Shown here: piece after piece, positions 23,743 to 33,109 of the stretch
Layout of the letters: every line of letters starts with the position of its first letter
Position numbering within the stretch: the first letter of the stretch is position 1
From: Anaerolineales bacterium
GTDB taxonomy: Bacteria > Chloroflexota > Anaerolineae > Anaerolineales > Villigracilaceae
Length of the DNA: 64,000 nt
Reading direction: 5' to 3'
Assembly: GCA_015075725.1 (NCBI GenBank)
Contig: JABTTV010000001.1
Coordinates: 3,397,223 to 3,461,222 of the forward strand
Notes under the pieces: generated by a model
Told to the model about the DNA's origin: nothing
What the model saw: only the letters and a program-made list of their open reading frames with translations
Databases searched by the model: none
Translations under genes and position numbers: made by a program

Positions 23743-25176
23743 ATGGAAAATCATTTTGACTTGTTAATTTTAGGTTCTGGTTCAACCGCATTTGCGGCGG
23801 CATTACGCGCGGCTGAACTCGGCAAGACTGCCGCCATGACCGAAATGCGGACGTTGGGCGGCACATGTGTCAATCGCGGTTGTCTGCCCAGCAAGAACCT
23901 GATTGAAGCCGCGCGTATTGTTTGGGAATCTTCCCATCCGCGTTACAAAGGTCTCAAACCCGCAAAGATGAAACTCGATTTCGGGGAATTGATTTCTCAA
24001 AAACAGGATGTCGTTCATGCTTATCGCGATAAGAAATATCAATCCCTCGTGTATGAAGAGGACAAAATCAAAGTCTTTAACGGTCTGGCAGAATTGATCG
24101 ACAAGCACACTGTTCTCGTTGGCGGGCAGAAAGTCAGCGGCGACCAAATACTGATTGCCACAGGCACACGCCCAACGATCCCTCAGATTGAGGGTCTTGA
24201 CCATGTTCCATATTTAACTTCTGACCTTTTGACATCAGACGAAGGACAGGAATTAAAGGAACTTCCCGAGTCTATGGTAATTATTGGCGGTGGTTACATC
24301 GCGCTTGAGTTAGGGCAAATGTTTCATCGCTTTGGCACACGGTTAACAATTCTGGAACGCAATCAAGTCATCCTTCCCAACTACGAGCCAGAAGTTTCCG
24401 AGGCTTTGACGTTTGCCCTGCGAGAAGAAGGTCTCCAGATTGTGACGGGCGCGCAGGTTGTGCGCGTCTCAAATAAATCAAGCAAGGAAATTGAAGTAGT
24501 TGCGAATCTTGGCGGCAAAGAACAACCTTTCAAAGCTCAGAAACTCCTGGTTGCCACAGGCAGAGAGCCAAACACCGATAATGCAGGTCTGGATAAGGTC
24601 GGTGTTCAACTCGATGAACATGGTTTCGTGAAAGTCAATGACGAATTGCAAACCAATATTTCCAACATTTGGGCGGCGGGGGATGTGATTGGTCGTCAAA
24701 CAGAAAGCCAGCCAGCCACGCCTGTTGGCGCGCATGATGGCGTGATTGTTGCCAAGAATGCGCTCGCAGGTGCGCATCAGAAGGTTGACCATCGCGTGAT
24801 TCCCCGCACGATTTTTACAGACCCACAGGTGGCAGTCGTTGGGCAGACCGATGAAGAAGCGGTTGGGTCAGGCATTCGTTGCTGGTGCGGTACGATTCCG
24901 CTGGAACTCGTTCCCCGCGCAGGCGCGACTCATCAAACCAACGGCATTGCGAAAATGGTGATTAATAGAGAAACGCAGGAAGTAGTAGGCGTCTCATTGG
25001 TCATGCCTAATGCGGGAGAGGTAATCCATGAGGCGGCAATGGCTTTGAGATTCCGCGCCAAACTTGAAGATTATATTGACATGATCCATGTCTACCCGAC
25101 AATGGCGGAGGCGTTGAAGATCGCGGCAATTTCGTATTTCAAAGACCCTGCCAAGTTGTCTTGTTGCGCAGAGTAA
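23743..25176 (+). CDS. merA: Mercuric reductase without N-terminal HMA domain
   Basis: This 477-residue flavoprotein disulfide reductase has [17 protein letters not shown] (FAD), the redox pair Cys42-x4-Cys47 ([14 protein letters not shown]), NAD(P)H-binding and dimerisation domains, and a C-terminal Cys474-Cys475 pair (KLSCCAE). The C-terminal vicinal pair is the MerA hallmark: it passes Hg(II) to the active site for reduction by NADPH to Hg(0). The usual N-terminal HMA extension is missing, so Hg delivery must come from other proteins, perhaps the CopZ-like protein downstream. It is the second gene of the mer operon. Confidence 0.93.
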   Translation: MENHFDLLILGSGSTAFAAALRAAELGKTAAMTEMRTLGGTCVNRGCLPSKNLIEAARIVWESSHPRYKGLKPAKMKLDFGELISQKQDVVHAYRDKKYQSLVYEEDKIKVFNGLAELIDKHTVLVGGQKVSGDQILIATGTRPTIPQIEGLDHVPYLTSDLLTSDEGQELKELPESMVIIGGGYIALELGQMFHRFGTRLTILERNQVILPNYEPEVSEALTFALREEGLQIVTGAQVVRVSNKSSKEIEVVANLGGKEQPFKAQKLLVATGREPNTDNAGLDKVGVQLDEHGFVKVNDELQTNISNIWAAGDVIGRQTESQPATPVGAHDGVIVAKNALAGAHQKVDHRVIPRTIFTDPQVAVVGQTDEEAVGSGIRCWCGTIPLELVPRAGATHQTNGIAKMVINRETQEVVGVSLVMPNAGEVIHEAAMALRFRAKLEDYIDMIHVYPTMAEALKIAAISYFKDPAKLSCCAE

Positions 25177-25206
25177 ATTGCATCTGTGTTTTGAAAGGAG
25201 TATGAA

Positions 25207-25725
25207 ATGTCAAGTTGTTGTTCATTGCCTGTTGACGAAAAAGGGTTCTTGATTGAAATCCCAGAAGAGAACGCGCAGATCCCCCTACGCGCCAAAAATG
25301 CCTGTCCCACCTGCGGGCAGAAGGGAAAACCTGTAGATACGGCGACGGTGAAATCCATGTTGTCCGTTTCCCTCAATCAGATCAAAGATGTTCCGTATTT
25401 TTTCTGCCAAAACCGCAATTGTCCCACCGTATATTTTTCAAACGATGGTCTGCAAACGTTCGGCAGGGATGAAGTTCGGGAGCGTGTTTACCAAAAAGAG
25501 CCTGATATGGATGACACTTTCGTTTGCTATTGCTTTCGACATACCGTCGGCGAAGTTCGCACCGCTTCGTCTGAAAGTCAAGCAGCCATTTTGGACGACA
25601 TCAACGCAGGTATCAAGGCAGGGCAATGCGCCTGCGATTGGCGAAACCCGCAAGGCTCATGCTGTTTGGGGAATGTGCGCGGCGTAATCAAACAGGCAGA
25701 AAAGTTGGTTGTTGCAACAGTTTAG
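25207..25725 (+). CDS. CopZ-like Fe-S/zinc metallochaperone
   Basis: This 172-residue protein has a CPTCGQKGK zinc-ribbon near 34-42, a second Cys pair (FCQNRNCPTVYF), and a later CYCFRHTVGE to CACDWRNPQGSCC region like the BFD-type [2Fe-2S] domain. This is the N-terminal architecture of the two-domain CopZ from Archaeoglobus, without the HMA domain. Such proteins can bind and reduce soft metals. Placed between merA and merE, it may hand Hg(II) to the HMA-less MerA. About 15 cysteines in 172 residues is striking. Confidence 0.8.
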   Translation: MSSCCSLPVDEKGFLIEIPEENAQIPLRAKNACPTCGQKGKPVDTATVKSMLSVSLNQIKDVPYFFCQNRNCPTVYFSNDGLQTFGRDEVRERVYQKEPDMDDTFVCYCFRHTVGEVRTASSESQAAILDDINAGIKAGQCACDWRNPQGSCCLGNVRGVIKQAEKLVVATV

Positions 25726-25743
25726 AGATAAATGGAGTTAATC

Positions 25744-26037
25744 ATGTTCTGGCAAAAAATTCGCAGTGGAGTTATGTACGTTGTTGCGTTCGTCAGTTGT
25801 CCATGTCATTTACCCATCACTATGCCGCTCTTTCTCGTTTTCTTAGCGGGCACGCCTGCGGCGGTATGGATCACGCAACATAGCGGCTGGGTATATGGGA
25901 TTTTGACGGGTATCTTCCTCCTCAGTCTGGCTTTGGGCTTTGTGTGGATGGGATCGCCAGATGAAAAGGCTGGCGAAGTTTGCGAGCCGCGCCCAAATCG
26001 TTCGATTTCTTCCGTATCCACAGCAAAGAATAAATAA
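25744..26037 (+). CDS. merE: MerE-like mercury transport membrane protein
   Basis: Start at 25744 has ATGGAG before it. The 97-residue protein has the SCPCHLPITMPLFLVFLAGT segment that parallels MerE's TCPCHLP-AxLAGT, with Cys19 and Cys21 in the first membrane helix and a second helix at about 49-69. MerE moves Hg(II) and methylmercury across the membrane. The tail beyond residue 70 is an extension not found in the 78-residue enterobacterial MerE. No MerT or MerP was seen, so this is probably the sole uptake protein. Confidence 0.82.
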   Translation: MFWQKIRSGVMYVVAFVSCPCHLPITMPLFLVFLAGTPAAVWITQHSGWVYGILTGIFLLSLALGFVWMGSPDEKAGEVCEPRPNRSISSVSTAKNK

Positions 26038-26042
26038 ACGGT

Positions 26043-26738
26043 ATGAAACGCTTGTTCATTCCGTTTCTGTTGATGTTTCTTGCGGCATGTGGTTCACCTG
26101 AATCAGCATTGCCAACACCAACAGTGGAGCCACTATCTGCAACGGATATGCCTCCCACTCAAACCGTATCCGTGATCGAAACTCCGACCCCTCTGCCAAC
26201 GCCGCAGGCAACCTTGTCCATTGCTCCGCTTGATTCGTTTGGTGGTAATGAAATCTCTTTGGAAGGAATCACAAGTTTCGATCAGATGCCTGGAAATCGG
26301 GCAACTGGTCAGCCCGCCGCAGATTTTACTGCGCGGCTGTTGGGAGGCGGTACGTTTGTCCTTTCAAAGGAATTGGGGAAATACTTGCTGGTTTTGCCGA
26401 CTTCCTTTGGCTGTGGAGAGTGCGTATATAGTTTGTACTTGCTCACCGAAGAGGCTAAGCCTGAAAATCCACACAGCATGAATGTTCTCGTTTTAGACAT
26501 CTATATTCCAGATCTGCCCGAGTATTGGCAAAGTTACGCAGAAACAATCAAACAGCCGAATTATCGCTGGGCTGTCTTGGATACACCCACGTTCCTCGAG
26601 GGTTACGATGTTTACGGGTTGGGCACGTTTCTGGTGATTGACCCCTCTGGAAAACTGGTCTTTCACAGCGATGTCCCGCCCCCGCCAGAGGTTATCCGTC
26701 ATCTCTTTACGCTGGCTTCCAATGAGGAACAAAAATGA
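26043..26738 (+). CDS. Thioredoxin-fold lipoprotein
   Basis: This 231-residue protein has a lipobox (LAAC, Cys16), a Thr/Pro-rich linker (24-60), and a redoxin-like domain from about 85 with GQPAADFTARLLGGGTFVLSK and a reversed-type CGEC pair (TSFGCGECVYS). TlpA/ResA-like lipoproteins reduce disulfides outside the membrane. The neighbours are a second TlpA-like protein and a CcdA-like protein, so the three probably form an electron relay that keeps exported or membrane thiols reduced for Hg handling. The linker type fits Anaerolineae. It overlaps the next gene by four bases. Confidence 0.75.
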   Translation: MKRLFIPFLLMFLAACGSPESALPTPTVEPLSATDMPPTQTVSVIETPTPLPTPQATLSIAPLDSFGGNEISLEGITSFDQMPGNRATGQPAADFTARLLGGGTFVLSKELGKYLLVLPTSFGCGECVYSLYLLTEEAKPENPHSMNVLVLDIYIPDLPEYWQSYAETIKQPNYRWAVLDTPTFLEGYDVYGLGTFLVIDPSGKLVFHSDVPPPPEVIRHLFTLASNEEQK

Positions 26739-27322
26739 AAACAAAATCTTCACAAAAACGCGCGGGGAAAAACAAAGCATCGTCAACCCTGCTTCGATGG
26801 GGTATACCCCTGCTCTTGATTGTTGGAGTGGCAATGATATTTGTCCTATCCCGTTCGCCGCTCCAGACCGATTCCAAACCGCCTCAATCTGGAGTTGGCA
26901 TTGGTGACATCGCCCCTGATTTTAGCGTGCTGACACTGGAGGAAGGCGAGCTCTTCGTACTCAGCGAGAATCGGGGCAAACCTACCATTATCCTGTTTAT
27001 GGCGTATTGGTGCGGCACCTGCCTTCCAGAGGCGCGCGCTTTGGCGCAACTGAAAAATGAATATGACGATCAGATCAACGTTATCGCGCTGGATGTTGAC
27101 GCATCCAGCACAGCGGAAAGTCTGGAGCAGTTCAAGCAAGCCGCCGACAATGGAGCGTATACGTGGGCATTTGATTCCGATTTCAAAGTGGCTTCTTCAT
27201 ACCAAGTAAACGCTCTGGATACCACACTCATTTTGGATGCGAAAGGCATCATCGTCTATCGAGATCAGGTCCCAACCACGCATGCCGCCCTCAAGGGCGA
27301 ATTGGAAAAACTCCTGCCATGA
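26735..27322 (+). CDS. TlpA/ResA-like membrane-anchored thioredoxin
   Basis: This 195-residue protein has an N-terminal membrane helix (about 19-37) and a thioredoxin-like domain with the WCGTC active site (AYWCGTCLPEARAL), a cis-Pro region and the closing GIIVYRDQVPT. The CGTC dipeptide between the cysteines is unlike the CPPC of many TlpA proteins. It overlaps the lipoprotein gene upstream by four bases and touches merB downstream. It is likely re-reduced by the CcdA-like protein at 27995. Confidence 0.85.
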   Translation: MKTKSSQKRAGKNKASSTLLRWGIPLLLIVGVAMIFVLSRSPLQTDSKPPQSGVGIGDIAPDFSVLTLEEGELFVLSENRGKPTIILFMAYWCGTCLPEARALAQLKNEYDDQINVIALDVDASSTAESLEQFKQAADNGAYTWAFDSDFKVASSYQVNALDTTLILDAKGIIVYRDQVPTTHAALKGELEKLLP

Positions 27323-27351
27323 ACACTATACGACCAAAGAAAGGTAACACA

Positions 27352-27993
27352 ATGAAAAACCATGAGATTGAAGAACTGACGGCGTTGCTGGATGCCAGTT
27401 TCCGCGAAAACAGCAACGCGGAAGGTTATGCCCTGTTTCACCGCTTGATCCTGCTCCTGGCAGAGGGACAGGCTGTATCCCCTGCGCGTATTGCGGGAGC
27501 GTTGGAACGCTCCATCGAAGAGATCGAAACCACCCTGCGCCAAATGCCCAGCATCGAGCTTGATGAAGATGGAAATGTTGTCGGCGCAGGCTTGACGCTT
27601 CGTCCAACGCCGCACCGTTTCACGATCAACGACCGAACGATGTTTACCTGGTGCGCGTTGGATGCGTTGATGTTCCCAGGGCTACTTAAGCAGACAGTCC
27701 AGGTTGAGTCGCCGTGTGTTACCACAAACATTCCCGTGCGAGTAAAGGTAACACCGAACGGTGTTGAGCAAGTTGAGCCAGCCGAAGCGGTCGTTTCCTT
27801 GGTGGCTCCAGGCGCTTCAGCCGACATCCGACGTTCATTTTGCGACTACGTGAATTTTTTCAGTTCAAACGAAGCGGCTTCCGCATGGTTAAGTAAACAT
27901 CCAGGCGCAATGACCCTGCCCGTGAAAGAAGCGTATCAACTCGGTCGGCGGCTGGCGGAATCTATCTTTGTAATCAAGGAGGCTGGCTTCTAA
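27352..27993 (+). CDS. merB: Organomercurial lyase
   Basis: The ATG at 27352 has AAAGG eight bases before it and gives 213 residues, nearly the length of the well-studied MerB (212); an ATG at 27319 overlapping the upstream stop is the alternative. The catalytic trio Cys101, Asp104 and Cys164 keeps the exact spacing of Cys96/Asp99/Cys159 in R831b MerB, within FTWCALDALMFP and RRSFCDYVNFF. MerB cuts the carbon-mercury bond of methyl- and phenylmercury and passes Hg(II) to MerA. This makes the operon broad-spectrum. Confidence 0.95.
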   Translation: MKNHEIEELTALLDASFRENSNAEGYALFHRLILLLAEGQAVSPARIAGALERSIEEIETTLRQMPSIELDEDGNVVGAGLTLRPTPHRFTINDRTMFTWCALDALMFPGLLKQTVQVESPCVTTNIPVRVKVTPNGVEQVEPAEAVVSLVAPGASADIRRSFCDYVNFFSSNEAASAWLSKHPGAMTLPVKEAYQLGRRLAESIFVIKEAGF

Positions 27994-27994
27994 A

Positions 27995-28699
27995 ATGGAA
28001 ACCTTGAATTTTGCTTTTGCTTTTTCAGCGGGCGTGCTGGCGACGTTCAATCCCTGCGCCTGGGCGATGTTGCCCACTTTCATATCATTCTATCTTGGTT
28101 CACGCGAAGCCGAGTACGAACAACGGAGTTTTGCCGCCCGCGCCGCCGAAGGGTTGACTCTTGGCTTGCTGGTTTCGGGCGGCTTTTTGCTGGTCTTTAG
28201 CACAGTGGCTGTAATCCTGTCAATCGGGTTAAGATTTATCGTGCGCTACCTGCCTTTCGGTTCATTGATAACAGGTGTTGCGTTGATTATTCTCGGTTTA
28301 TGGCTTTTGGCTGGCAAACCATTTCCGTTCTCCCTGTCCCTGCCTCAAATCAACCCATCCCGCACAAGGAATCCAAAATCAGCGTTCATGTTTGGGGTTG
28401 GCTACGGATTGGCTTCATTAAGTTGTACTTTACCTGTATTCATATCCATTGTTGGCGCAAGCCTTACAGTTTCTGGCTTTCTTTCAGGTGTAATTATGTT
28501 CGGCGGATATGCTTTGGGCATCACAGTTATCCTGATGGGCGTTGCGCTTGGCGCAGCCTTGCTAAAAGGCGCAATTGCGCAGTGGTATCGCAAACTCCTG
28601 CCGTATGTGTATCGCCTTAGCGCGGTCATGCTCATTGTGGCTGGGGTGTATCTTGTATGGAAAAGTCTGTATCTCCCTCTCATTTTGAGTAGACTTTAG
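27995..28699 (+). CDS. ccdA: CcdA/DsbD-like membrane electron carrier
   Basis: This 234-residue protein has six membrane helices with the CcdA signature pair: FNPCAWAMLP in helix 1 (Cys21) and SLSCTLPVF in helix 4 (about Cys142). CcdA passes electrons from cytoplasmic thioredoxin to exported thioredoxin-like proteins. One base separates it from merB, and it closes the mer operon. Pairing with the two thioredoxin-like genes at 26043 and 26735 suggests a dedicated thiol-reducing branch. A general cytochrome c maturation role is possible but no other maturation gene is near. Confidence 0.88.
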   Translation: METLNFAFAFSAGVLATFNPCAWAMLPTFISFYLGSREAEYEQRSFAARAAEGLTLGLLVSGGFLLVFSTVAVILSIGLRFIVRYLPFGSLITGVALIILGLWLLAGKPFPFSLSLPQINPSRTRNPKSAFMFGVGYGLASLSCTLPVFISIVGASLTVSGFLSGVIMFGGYALGITVILMGVALGAALLKGAIAQWYRKLLPYVYRLSAVMLIVAGVYLVWKSLYLPLILSRL

Positions 28700-28858
28700 C
28701 CACCAACACTTTACTTCACGTGTTCAAATGCCAGTTCGTTCAATTTTTCACCCGGTACTCTCACCGCCATCCGCGAGTTCCAAAACGTCCGTTACGGTGT
28801 TCTGCACAAGGATATCAATCTCATTAATGGCTTCTTCAAATTAATCAAAATTAGAAGC

Positions 28859-29380
28859 TTATTTGTATACCAGGTTTGGATTTAATATCCAGCGGGTCAA
28901 CCCTTCGATTTCTGCTTGATCCAGATACCGAATTCGTAACCCAAAGCCGGCACACAATCCCACAAGTCCCTCCCACCAGGCAATTCCCTCATCACCTGGT
29001 AATACAAATTCCAATACAGTTCGCCGCACAAAGGGCAGCGGATATTCCTGCACGGCAAGGGATAAGCCCTGATGCAGGATATCCAGACCTTCCGCCTCAG
29101 GTCGCCCCCATCGTTGAACCTGCTTCTGGAACTCCAGCCTCGGCTCGGGGTCTGGCCAGAACAACTGCAGAACGCGCAGTGTCCAGCCCGGCTGCATAGA
29201 AGACAAGATCGCCTTGTACGCCTCCTGCGGTCGTACCTCGGGGCGATCCGGGTCGGCATAGACTTCGGCAAATAATCGGTGTGTATCATCCTCTCCGATC
29301 AAAGCCGCGTGGTTGCCGACCTGTGTAAAGCCCTTTGCCAAAACAAAGGTTCTCGTCGAACCAATAGTTTGCTCTGCCAT
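28859..29380 (-). CDS. Conjugation-operon protein of unknown function (173 aa)
   Basis: This 173-residue soluble protein overlaps the VirB11-like gene by one base at its start, and after it comes the mer operon on the other strand. The N-terminal FVLAKGFTQVGNHAALIGE and the WTLRVLQLFWPDPEPRLEFQKQVQRW segment faintly resemble the N-terminal region of VirB4/TraC ATPases. If so, the VirB4-like protein at 17920 and this one might be parts of one ancestral gene or complex. That is a weak inference. The 160 bases downstream hold only remnants with no start codon. Confidence 0.55.
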   Translation of the reverse strand: MAEQTIGSTRTFVLAKGFTQVGNHAALIGEDDTHRLFAEVYADPDRPEVRPQEAYKAILSSMQPGWTLRVLQLFWPDPEPRLEFQKQVQRWGRPEAEGLDILHQGLSLAVQEYPLPFVRRTVLEFVLPGDEGIAWWEGLVGLCAGFGLRIRYLDQAEIEGLTRWILNPNLVYK

Positions 29381-30828
29381 TACAACCCTGCCTTGAAAAT
29401 GGACTCAGGAATGTTCAAGTCATTGGCACGAAAGCCCGGTCGCATGGGACGGTTGCCGGTGGGCATCAACCCTTTACCGGCTTCATACTTGAACAACGGC
29501 GAAAACGAAGGACGTGCAGCGGTGCGTTCTACAATCGTGGACACTTCCACGATCTCACGCACAATTTGTCCATGCTGATGATTGCGCTCGATATATACCG
29601 CTGCGGTCACCGCTTCCGCAAAGGACTGCGCGATCTGGATCTCAGACATGCGTGCCGCATCCGGATGCGCCTGCACCACCTGCAAAAAGCGCGGCCAGAC
29701 ATGTTCAGCACTGGTGGCATGGATGGTAAATGCGCTATGTCCATGACCTGTGGCTGCGGCACGGATCAACTCCCAGGCTTCTGCTCCACGTGCTTCACCG
29801 ATCACCACTCCATGCGGACGCGAACGTAATGCCGAACGAATGAGATCATACATGGTGACGGGCGGCGGACCGCCACGAATCTCGGGACGGGTTACGGTGT
29901 AGATGATGTTGCCTGTATCTGCCTTGCCATCCCCGTTCCAACCATTGAGGATAATTTCATTACTGTCTTCCACGATAAACAAACGGATCGCACCACGGGG
30001 GTAGTAGTCCAGCATCTCCTGCAGAATTCTTTGCCCCACAAAGGTCTTGCCCGAACCGGTCGTGCCGGCGATGACCAACGTACCGCCATGCACCATGACA
30101 CTCAACAAATAATTCGCGGCTTCCGGTGTGAGAATGCCATTGCCACGCGGGAAATCCTTCGGATCGAACTTCGGACGTGGGACAGGTGGTAGTCTGTTTT
30201 GACAAAGTAAAGCAAGGCTTCCTTGTGTGAGATCAGATGCTGTTCGATAATTCGAAACACGCAACGTAATGGTGTCACCGTAAGGCGAGGCAGGTGGCAT
30301 GACATAGTTGATACGCACGCCTTTCCTCCGCACGGTTCCATCCACAAGCGGAACCATAACCTGCAACATCGCATCCGCAATCGGGTAATCCGGTGTCGGC
30401 GCGCGTTGTCCAGCGCGGTCGATCATGACTCTCAGCGCATCGCCAATTCCATCCGGCGCAGGACCGGCATGTTCCCAGCCGTTCGTGGTCGTGTACACAT
30501 AGATATGTCCGAGGTTGATAGCGATGTCTTCGATATCCGAACGAGCGATCAGTTCCAGTAAAGGTCCCATGCCGGAGAGTTCACCGATCAAACGCAGGAT
30601 GTATTCCTTGGGCAAGGAGACGCCTGCATCCACCGCACGAACACTTATTTCTTCAAAGACCTGACGAGCCAGAGCTTCGATTTCCGTGGAAGTCATGCTT
30701 TTCTGCAAAGACTCAATCGCTTTCTTTGCACGTCCTTCCTCAGCAAGGAGATTCCACCAGCGTTCCATCTCATCCGAGGAACGCGCTTCCGAAACAGGCT
30801 TCAGGGTTTTGCCGGTAATGTCAAACAT
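29380..30828 (-). CDS. VirB11/CpaF-like secretion ATPase
   Basis: This 482-residue protein is of the T2SS/T4SS type II/IV ATPase family (GspE/VirB11/CpaF). It has Walker A GTTGSGKT at 255-262, an Asp box (FIVEDSNEI), Walker B-like IGEARGAEAWELI, and His-box TGHGHSAFTIHATSAEH. The N-terminal part matches CpaF/TadA proteins. These hexameric ATPases drive pilus assembly or substrate transfer at the inner membrane. It overlaps the 173-residue gene by one base and follows the ParA-like gene by three bases. Confidence 0.9.
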   Translation of the reverse strand: MFDITGKTLKPVSEARSSDEMERWWNLLAEEGRAKKAIESLQKSMTSTEIEALARQVFEEISVRAVDAGVSLPKEYILRLIGELSGMGPLLELIARSDIEDIAINLGHIYVYTTTNGWEHAGPAPDGIGDALRVMIDRAGQRAPTPDYPIADAMLQVMVPLVDGTVRRKGVRINYVMPPASPYGDTITLRVSNYRTASDLTQGSLALLCQNRLPPVPRPKFDPKDFPRGNGILTPEAANYLLSVMVHGGTLVIAGTTGSGKTFVGQRILQEMLDYYPRGAIRLFIVEDSNEIILNGWNGDGKADTGNIIYTVTRPEIRGGPPPVTMYDLIRSALRSRPHGVVIGEARGAEAWELIRAAATGHGHSAFTIHATSAEHVWPRFLQVVQAHPDAARMSEIQIAQSFAEAVTAAVYIERNHQHGQIVREIVEVSTIVERTAARPSFSPLFKYEAGKGLMPTGNRPMRPGFRANDLNIPESIFKAGL

Positions 30829-30831
30829 GGC

Positions 30832-32193
30832 TTAGCCCTTCCCGAACCAGCCGCGTTTTTTCGTCGGGCTGGGAAGCAATCCAATCCGTGAAGCGCCTTC
30901 ACGCACAGCGGGGACAAAGTGGGAGGCAAAGCCGAGCAATGAATCCGCGAACGGTCCGAGTTCCTCCAACTTCTCCTTTTTGTAGCGCCAGATCAGGATG
31001 TCCTCCCGTCGATCAGAGTTCACGGCTTGGGCTGCCAGGCGTGGATCGACTATCGGGATGATGCCGTTCGGAATCAAAGCCAATTCAATCTTGTCTTCAC
31101 TCAAAGCTTGCTGTAACATCTTATGTGCCGCCTTAAAACCATCACCCACGACCTGGTTGTAGCAGAGTTTGACGCGGCTGCCGACGAATTCATGAGCGCT
31201 ACCTTTGCCGACTACACTTGCCAATGAATTGATCATGCGTGCGATCCATCTGCGGGTCTCAGCAAGATCAGGAATTTCGGGTTTGATCACAATTGCAATC
31301 CCTTCGGCGGCTTTCAAGGCGGCACGATGCACCACATGTGCAGGATTGATGCCGACATCCATGATGACCACACCGCCTGCGGCGACACCTGCTTCATACA
31401 AGCCTTGGATTACTTCGGCGACTCTGGCTTCCTGTTGCAAGACTTCGTCGCCCAGATCATCAGTGATAAGACCTGGCAGGACTCGCAAGGTCGGTAAATT
31501 CTCCAAGGGGGTAAAGGCATTGAGATAGGCTGCCCCTGATGCGACATCACCCATCACGCCTTTGTTGGCTTTGGCGATCTCACGGCGCAAGAGTCCGATC
31601 ATGGTGGTATTCACCCGTTCCATGCGCATGTGGTATTGCAGTGCGCCAGCATTGCCATCGGCGTCCACCAAGTATGTTGTGATACCAGATAACGCAAGCG
31701 CCACTGCCAAATTTACTGCTACAGTCGTCTTGCCCGTTCCACCTTTAGGAGAAGTAATCGCGATCTTCCTCACTGCCATGCCCGATTGAATGCGTGCCGA
31801 CATATCACTGCCCAGCACCGCTCTGCGATACTGGTCGTCCGCTGCGAGATTGCCAGCATCTGCACGGCGCATCTCTTCATACAACTTATTGATGTCCACA
31901 TCCGAGGGCGGATATGCAATGGATGGCACACCTACGCCATTCGCCCAGGATGCCATGCCATCGCCGACACCCGCGATGACAAAGATCAACTTGCCCCGCT
32001 CGGCTGCCTTGACCAGACTCTCCGGGGATACCGATGACTCTGGCGATACCACTACCAACGCGCGGAAGTCGAACAGGTCAATGTGTTGCGGCGTGAACGC
32101 CGCGATCTGAGCGATAACAGAATGACCTTGTTCCGCAAGCTGCATGTTCAAGCGGGATGTCACGGTTCCCGCACCGAGTAACAAAACTTGCAT
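30832..32193 (-). CDS. CpaE/ParA-like P-loop ATPase
   Basis: This 453-residue protein has an N-terminal receiver- or Rossmann-like domain (1-130) and a MinD/ParA-type ATPase domain with a deviant Walker A, KGGTGKTT at 150-157, plus DADGNAGAL and VIMDVGINPAH. This order matches CpaE/TadZ, which positions Tad pilus machines at the cell pole. It shares one base with the SAF gene (ATG/TAA junction) and precedes the VirB11/CpaF-like ATPase. A role as a partitioning ParA is an alternative. Confidence 0.85.
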   Translation of the reverse strand: MQVLLLGAGTVTSRLNMQLAEQGHSVIAQIAAFTPQHIDLFDFRALVVVSPESSVSPESLVKAAERGKLIFVIAGVGDGMASWANGVGVPSIAYPPSDVDINKLYEEMRRADAGNLAADDQYRRAVLGSDMSARIQSGMAVRKIAITSPKGGTGKTTVAVNLAVALALSGITTYLVDADGNAGALQYHMRMERVNTTMIGLLRREIAKANKGVMGDVASGAAYLNAFTPLENLPTLRVLPGLITDDLGDEVLQQEARVAEVIQGLYEAGVAAGGVVIMDVGINPAHVVHRAALKAAEGIAIVIKPEIPDLAETRRWIARMINSLASVVGKGSAHEFVGSRVKLCYNQVVGDGFKAAHKMLQQALSEDKIELALIPNGIIPIVDPRLAAQAVNSDRREDILIWRYKKEKLEELGPFADSLLGFASHFVPAVREGASRIGLLPSPTKKRGWFGKG

Positions 32194-33107
32194 TACTGCC
32201 CTCCTCCCAGGATTTCTTCACGATCCTGCTTGAACAAGTCTTCGAAATCCCAATAGGTAAAGCCGGCAGAGGGTATTTCATCCCCTCGTGCCATGAGCGA
32301 GACCACCAAACGATCTCCCTGCTGCAAGGCAAGCGACAACACTTCACGGCTCTCATTTGGGACGAGCAGAATCAGCATCTTCTGCGTATCTTCAAGTGTG
32401 AAGGAGGAACCACCATCGCTATTCTCAGTAGAGTCAGTCTGTGCCGGCAAGCCTTGTATCGCGATCACACGTACACCCATTGGGAACAAATCCTTGGCAA
32501 GCGGTGGGAACGTGCGGTTCATCGCATCTGCCTGCTCCAATTCAAGCGGGGAGGGCTGGGCGGTCGGTTCAATATACCCAGGATCAATGACCAATTCCGG
32601 CATCGGGGTCGGTGTGCTCATCTGCTGCGGTCGGGTGCTGATCACCACAGTCACGCCGATCAGGTCTCCGGGCAGGAAGGCTTCTGCATCGGGCGATACC
32701 AAATTCATCGCGTCCAATGGCAGAGGGAATAAACTGTGTCCAGGGAATTGAGCCAGCACAGCCGACAGGCGCGTACCTTCTGCTGCTGGCGCTACGATGG
32801 CGTTGCGAAAGACCGGCTGTCCGCTTCCAATGGGTTGGGCGACAATGCCGCCGATTACACCAGTCACTTCCTCACCGGGGATATACAGACTGGCGTTGTC
32901 ATCCTGAAAGACGGTCTTGACCGCCAGGTCATTTGCCATAATGACGTCACCAATATTCAAGTCACGCGTGGCGGACAACACAGAAATGGTGGGCGGCTTC
33001 TGCGCCGCACCGAGGGCGTTGAGGGCGATGAACGCCACCAAAAAAATTCCAACTGACACGCCCAACACCACCAGGTTCACACCGGTCGAAGCAATACGTT
33101 TTAACAT
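32193..33107 (-). CDS. CpaB/RcpC-like SAF-domain protein
   Basis: The ATG at 33107 follows the upstream stop by two bases and is favoured over one at 33125. The 304-residue product has a membrane anchor (about 8-34), a SAF domain (SATRDLNIGDVIMANDLAVKTV, then QPIGSGQPVFRNAIV), and a Pro-rich linker with a TPTPMPELVIDP stretch. CpaB/RcpC proteins help dock the outer part of Tad pili; in Gram-positive-like cells they are cell-surface assembly factors. With CpaE- and CpaF-like genes after it, this is a Tad-type trio without pilin or platform genes in the window. Confidence 0.8.
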   Translation of the reverse strand: MLKRIASTGVNLVVLGVSVGIFLVAFIALNALGAAQKPPTISVLSATRDLNIGDVIMANDLAVKTVFQDDNASLYIPGEEVTGVIGGIVAQPIGSGQPVFRNAIVAPAAEGTRLSAVLAQFPGHSLFPLPLDAMNLVSPDAEAFLPGDLIGVTVVISTRPQQMSTPTPMPELVIDPGYIEPTAQPSPLELEQADAMNRTFPPLAKDLFPMGVRVIAIQGLPAQTDSTENSDGGSSFTLEDTQKMLILLVPNESREVLSLALQQGDRLVVSLMARGDEIPSAGFTYWDFEDLFKQDREEILGGGQ

Positions 33108-33109
33108 GT

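Noticed and set aside
28700..28858. Possible gene remnant on the minus strand
   Set aside because: A 27-codon frame without start codon and with a stop directly before it; nothing recognisable.
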